A stretch of 6,375 nt of DNA from Acidobacteriaceae bacterium. Lineage in GTDB: Bacteria > Acidobacteriota > Terriglobia > Terriglobales > Acidobacteriaceae. Positions within the stretch are counted from its first letter, which is position 1; each line of letters begins with the position of its first letter. The notes beneath the pieces are model-generated. The model saw only the letters and a program-made list of their open reading frames with translations, did not search any database and was not told the origin of the DNA. Made by a program: the position numbers and the translations under genes. Of the stretch, positions 5,796-6,375 are shown piece after piece. The DNA lies in contig JAOAPG010000208.1 of the NCBI GenBank assembly GCA_025462785.1, positions 1-6,375 of the forward strand, read 5' to 3'.

Positions 5796-6101
5796 TTAGT
5801 GAGGGCGCGAAGGATATAGCCCGGGATCTAATGATTCCTGTGCTTCTGACTCGCGAACTTCCAGCCTGGTTTGCCGGAGATTAGTCGCTTCAACCGGATC
5901 CATTCCCGGCTTCAAGTCAGTCTTTTCGAGGAAGTAGCGCCAGCCTGCGTGCCGGTCTTCGGATCCTTGGCCTTTTTCCTGCTGGCTAAGAATATTTTCC
6001 GCAGTGGTGCGGCCTTTTATTACGGCTACAACTCCGCCCGATTCGTAGGTTCGAACGTTGTGGCGGATAATGGCGAAGCAAGCTTTCGAGTCATCCTGCA
6101 T
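5796..6101 (-). CDS. Conserved-looking soluble hypothetical protein (101 aa)
   Basis: I do not recognise a named family. No signal peptide or membrane segment is visible, so it is probably cytoplasmic. Residues about 15-35 look like a short beta-rich N-terminus (VRTYESGGVVAVIKGRT). A charged helical region follows with DRHAGWRYFLEKTDL (about 50-64), then PGMDPVEATNLRQTRLEVRE (about 66-85). The Asp-Arg-His-Ala-Gly and PGxDPxxATxLRQ stretches look like conserved family wording. I associate similar text with acidobacterial hypotheticals (memory, unverified). Start: ATG 6101 has GGAG 8 nt upstream, which decides it. The codon pattern is coding-like throughout, and the opposing + frame is weaker. 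It reads in the same direction as the cold-shock gene, 110 nt downstream of it and behind a strong hairpin, so it is probably transcribed separately. Confidence 0.72.
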   Translation of the reverse strand: MQDDSKACFAIIRHNVRTYESGGVVAVIKGRTTAENILSQQEKGQGSEDRHAGWRYFLEKTDLKPGMDPVEATNLRQTRLEVRESEAQESLDPGLYPSRPH

Positions 6102-6147
6102 TCTGGAAACTCCGGTGGGGATCGCGTATCCGCGTAAATCTCATTAA

Positions 6148-6179
6148 CGTGCCCGCCCCTTGTTGCGGTGGCGGGCACG
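6148..6179 (-). terminator. GC-rich hairpin terminator after the cold-shock gene
   Basis: CGTGCCCGCC (6148-6157) and GGCGGGCACG (6170-6179) form a perfect 10-bp stem. On the minus strand two more C-G pairs are possible past a bulged A. It lies 32 nt after the cold-shock stop. The following minus-strand bases (TTAATGAGATTT) are only moderately T-rich. It is a probable intrinsic terminator insulating the 101-aa protein gene. Confidence 0.62.
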
Positions 6180-6211
6180 AATCTATCGAGAAGCCGTGTC
6201 TGTTTTAGTTC

Positions 6212-6375
6212 TTACAGAGGACGAACGTTCTCAGCTTGCCAGCCCTTTGGTCCCTTGGTGACTTCGAATTCCACACTCTGGCCTTCTTGCAGGCTACGGA
6301 AGCCGCCCGCCTGAATCGCCGAGAAGTGCACGAAAACATCTTCGCCACTCTGACGACTGATGAAGCCATAGCCTT
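6212..6375 (-). CDS. Cold-shock protein, CspA family (N-terminus off the window)
   Basis: The last 53 residues of a cold-shock domain protein are visible, and the start lies beyond the right edge. The RNA-binding motifs are present: RNP1 as GYGFI at the very edge (the missing preceding residue is probably K), and RNP2 as DVFVHFSAI. The usual ending follows, EFEVTKGPKGWQAENVRPL, with the TAA at 6214-6212. These small five-stranded OB-fold proteins bind single-stranded RNA and DNA, melt mRNA secondary structure and often rise on cold shock, though many copies are constitutive. The total length is expected to be about 65-70 aa, so roughly 12-15 residues are missing. The 5' UTR, which could show a cold-responsive leader, is not in the window. 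Confidence 0.95.
   Translation of the reverse strand, partial: GYGFISRQSGEDVFVHFSAIQAGGFRSLQEGQSVEFEVTKGPKGWQAENVRPL

Noticed and set aside
5871..6137. + strand open frame opposite the 101-aa protein
   Set aside because: It lacks a good ribosome-binding site, while the minus frame has a GGAG at proper spacing and family-like wording.
1..6375. Defence system, CRISPR array, mobile element or biosynthetic cluster
   Set aside because: No transposase, integrase, nuclease, repeat-spacer pattern or cluster-type enzyme set was found. The genes look like ordinary chromosomal ones.

Overview
This window looks like ordinary chromosomal DNA from a Gram-negative soil-type bacterium of moderate GC content. 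Acidobacteriota (Terriglobia/Koribacter-like) is my best guess. That guess rests on the mix of a membrane-bound RsbU-type phosphatase, a DinB-family enzyme, and small exported or soluble proteins whose wording I associate with that phylum. No database search was possible, so the placement is an inference.

Layout from left to right. A 5'-truncated + strand gene (1-1614) encodes a periplasmic sensor, a membrane segment, HAMP and a PP2C/SpoIIE phosphatase. It converges on a minus-strand gene for a zinc-independent MDR/quinone-oxidoreductase-type enzyme (1643-2590), with a hairpin across the junction. Leftward-reading genes then follow: a 140-aa exported/membrane protein of unknown function (2674-3096), a secreted Kelch-repeat protein (3236-4303), an isoprenylcysteine methyltransferase-like (ICMT-like) membrane protein (4375-4809) and a DinB-family protein (4814-5284). 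A divergent + strand gene encodes a small lipoprotein with a probable OB-fold (5399-5752). It converges on a 101-aa soluble protein of unknown function (minus, 5796-6101). The window ends inside a minus-strand cold-shock protein gene (6212-6375), which has a strong hairpin behind it.

How the genes may work together. DinB and the ICMT-like gene are separated by only 4 nt and almost certainly share a transcript. Kelch may be a distal member of the same unit. The remaining genes look like independent housekeeping, stress or envelope functions, and I see no pathway joining them. No gap exceeds about 140 bases. I see no tRNA, rRNA, insertion sequence, CRISPR array, phage gene or defence system.

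The most unusual non-coding signal is a perfect 10-bp inverted repeat (3087-3117). It places the Shine-Dalgarno of the 140-aa protein gene in a hairpin loop and its AUG in the stem. A palindrome and a possible -10 box lie just upstream of it.
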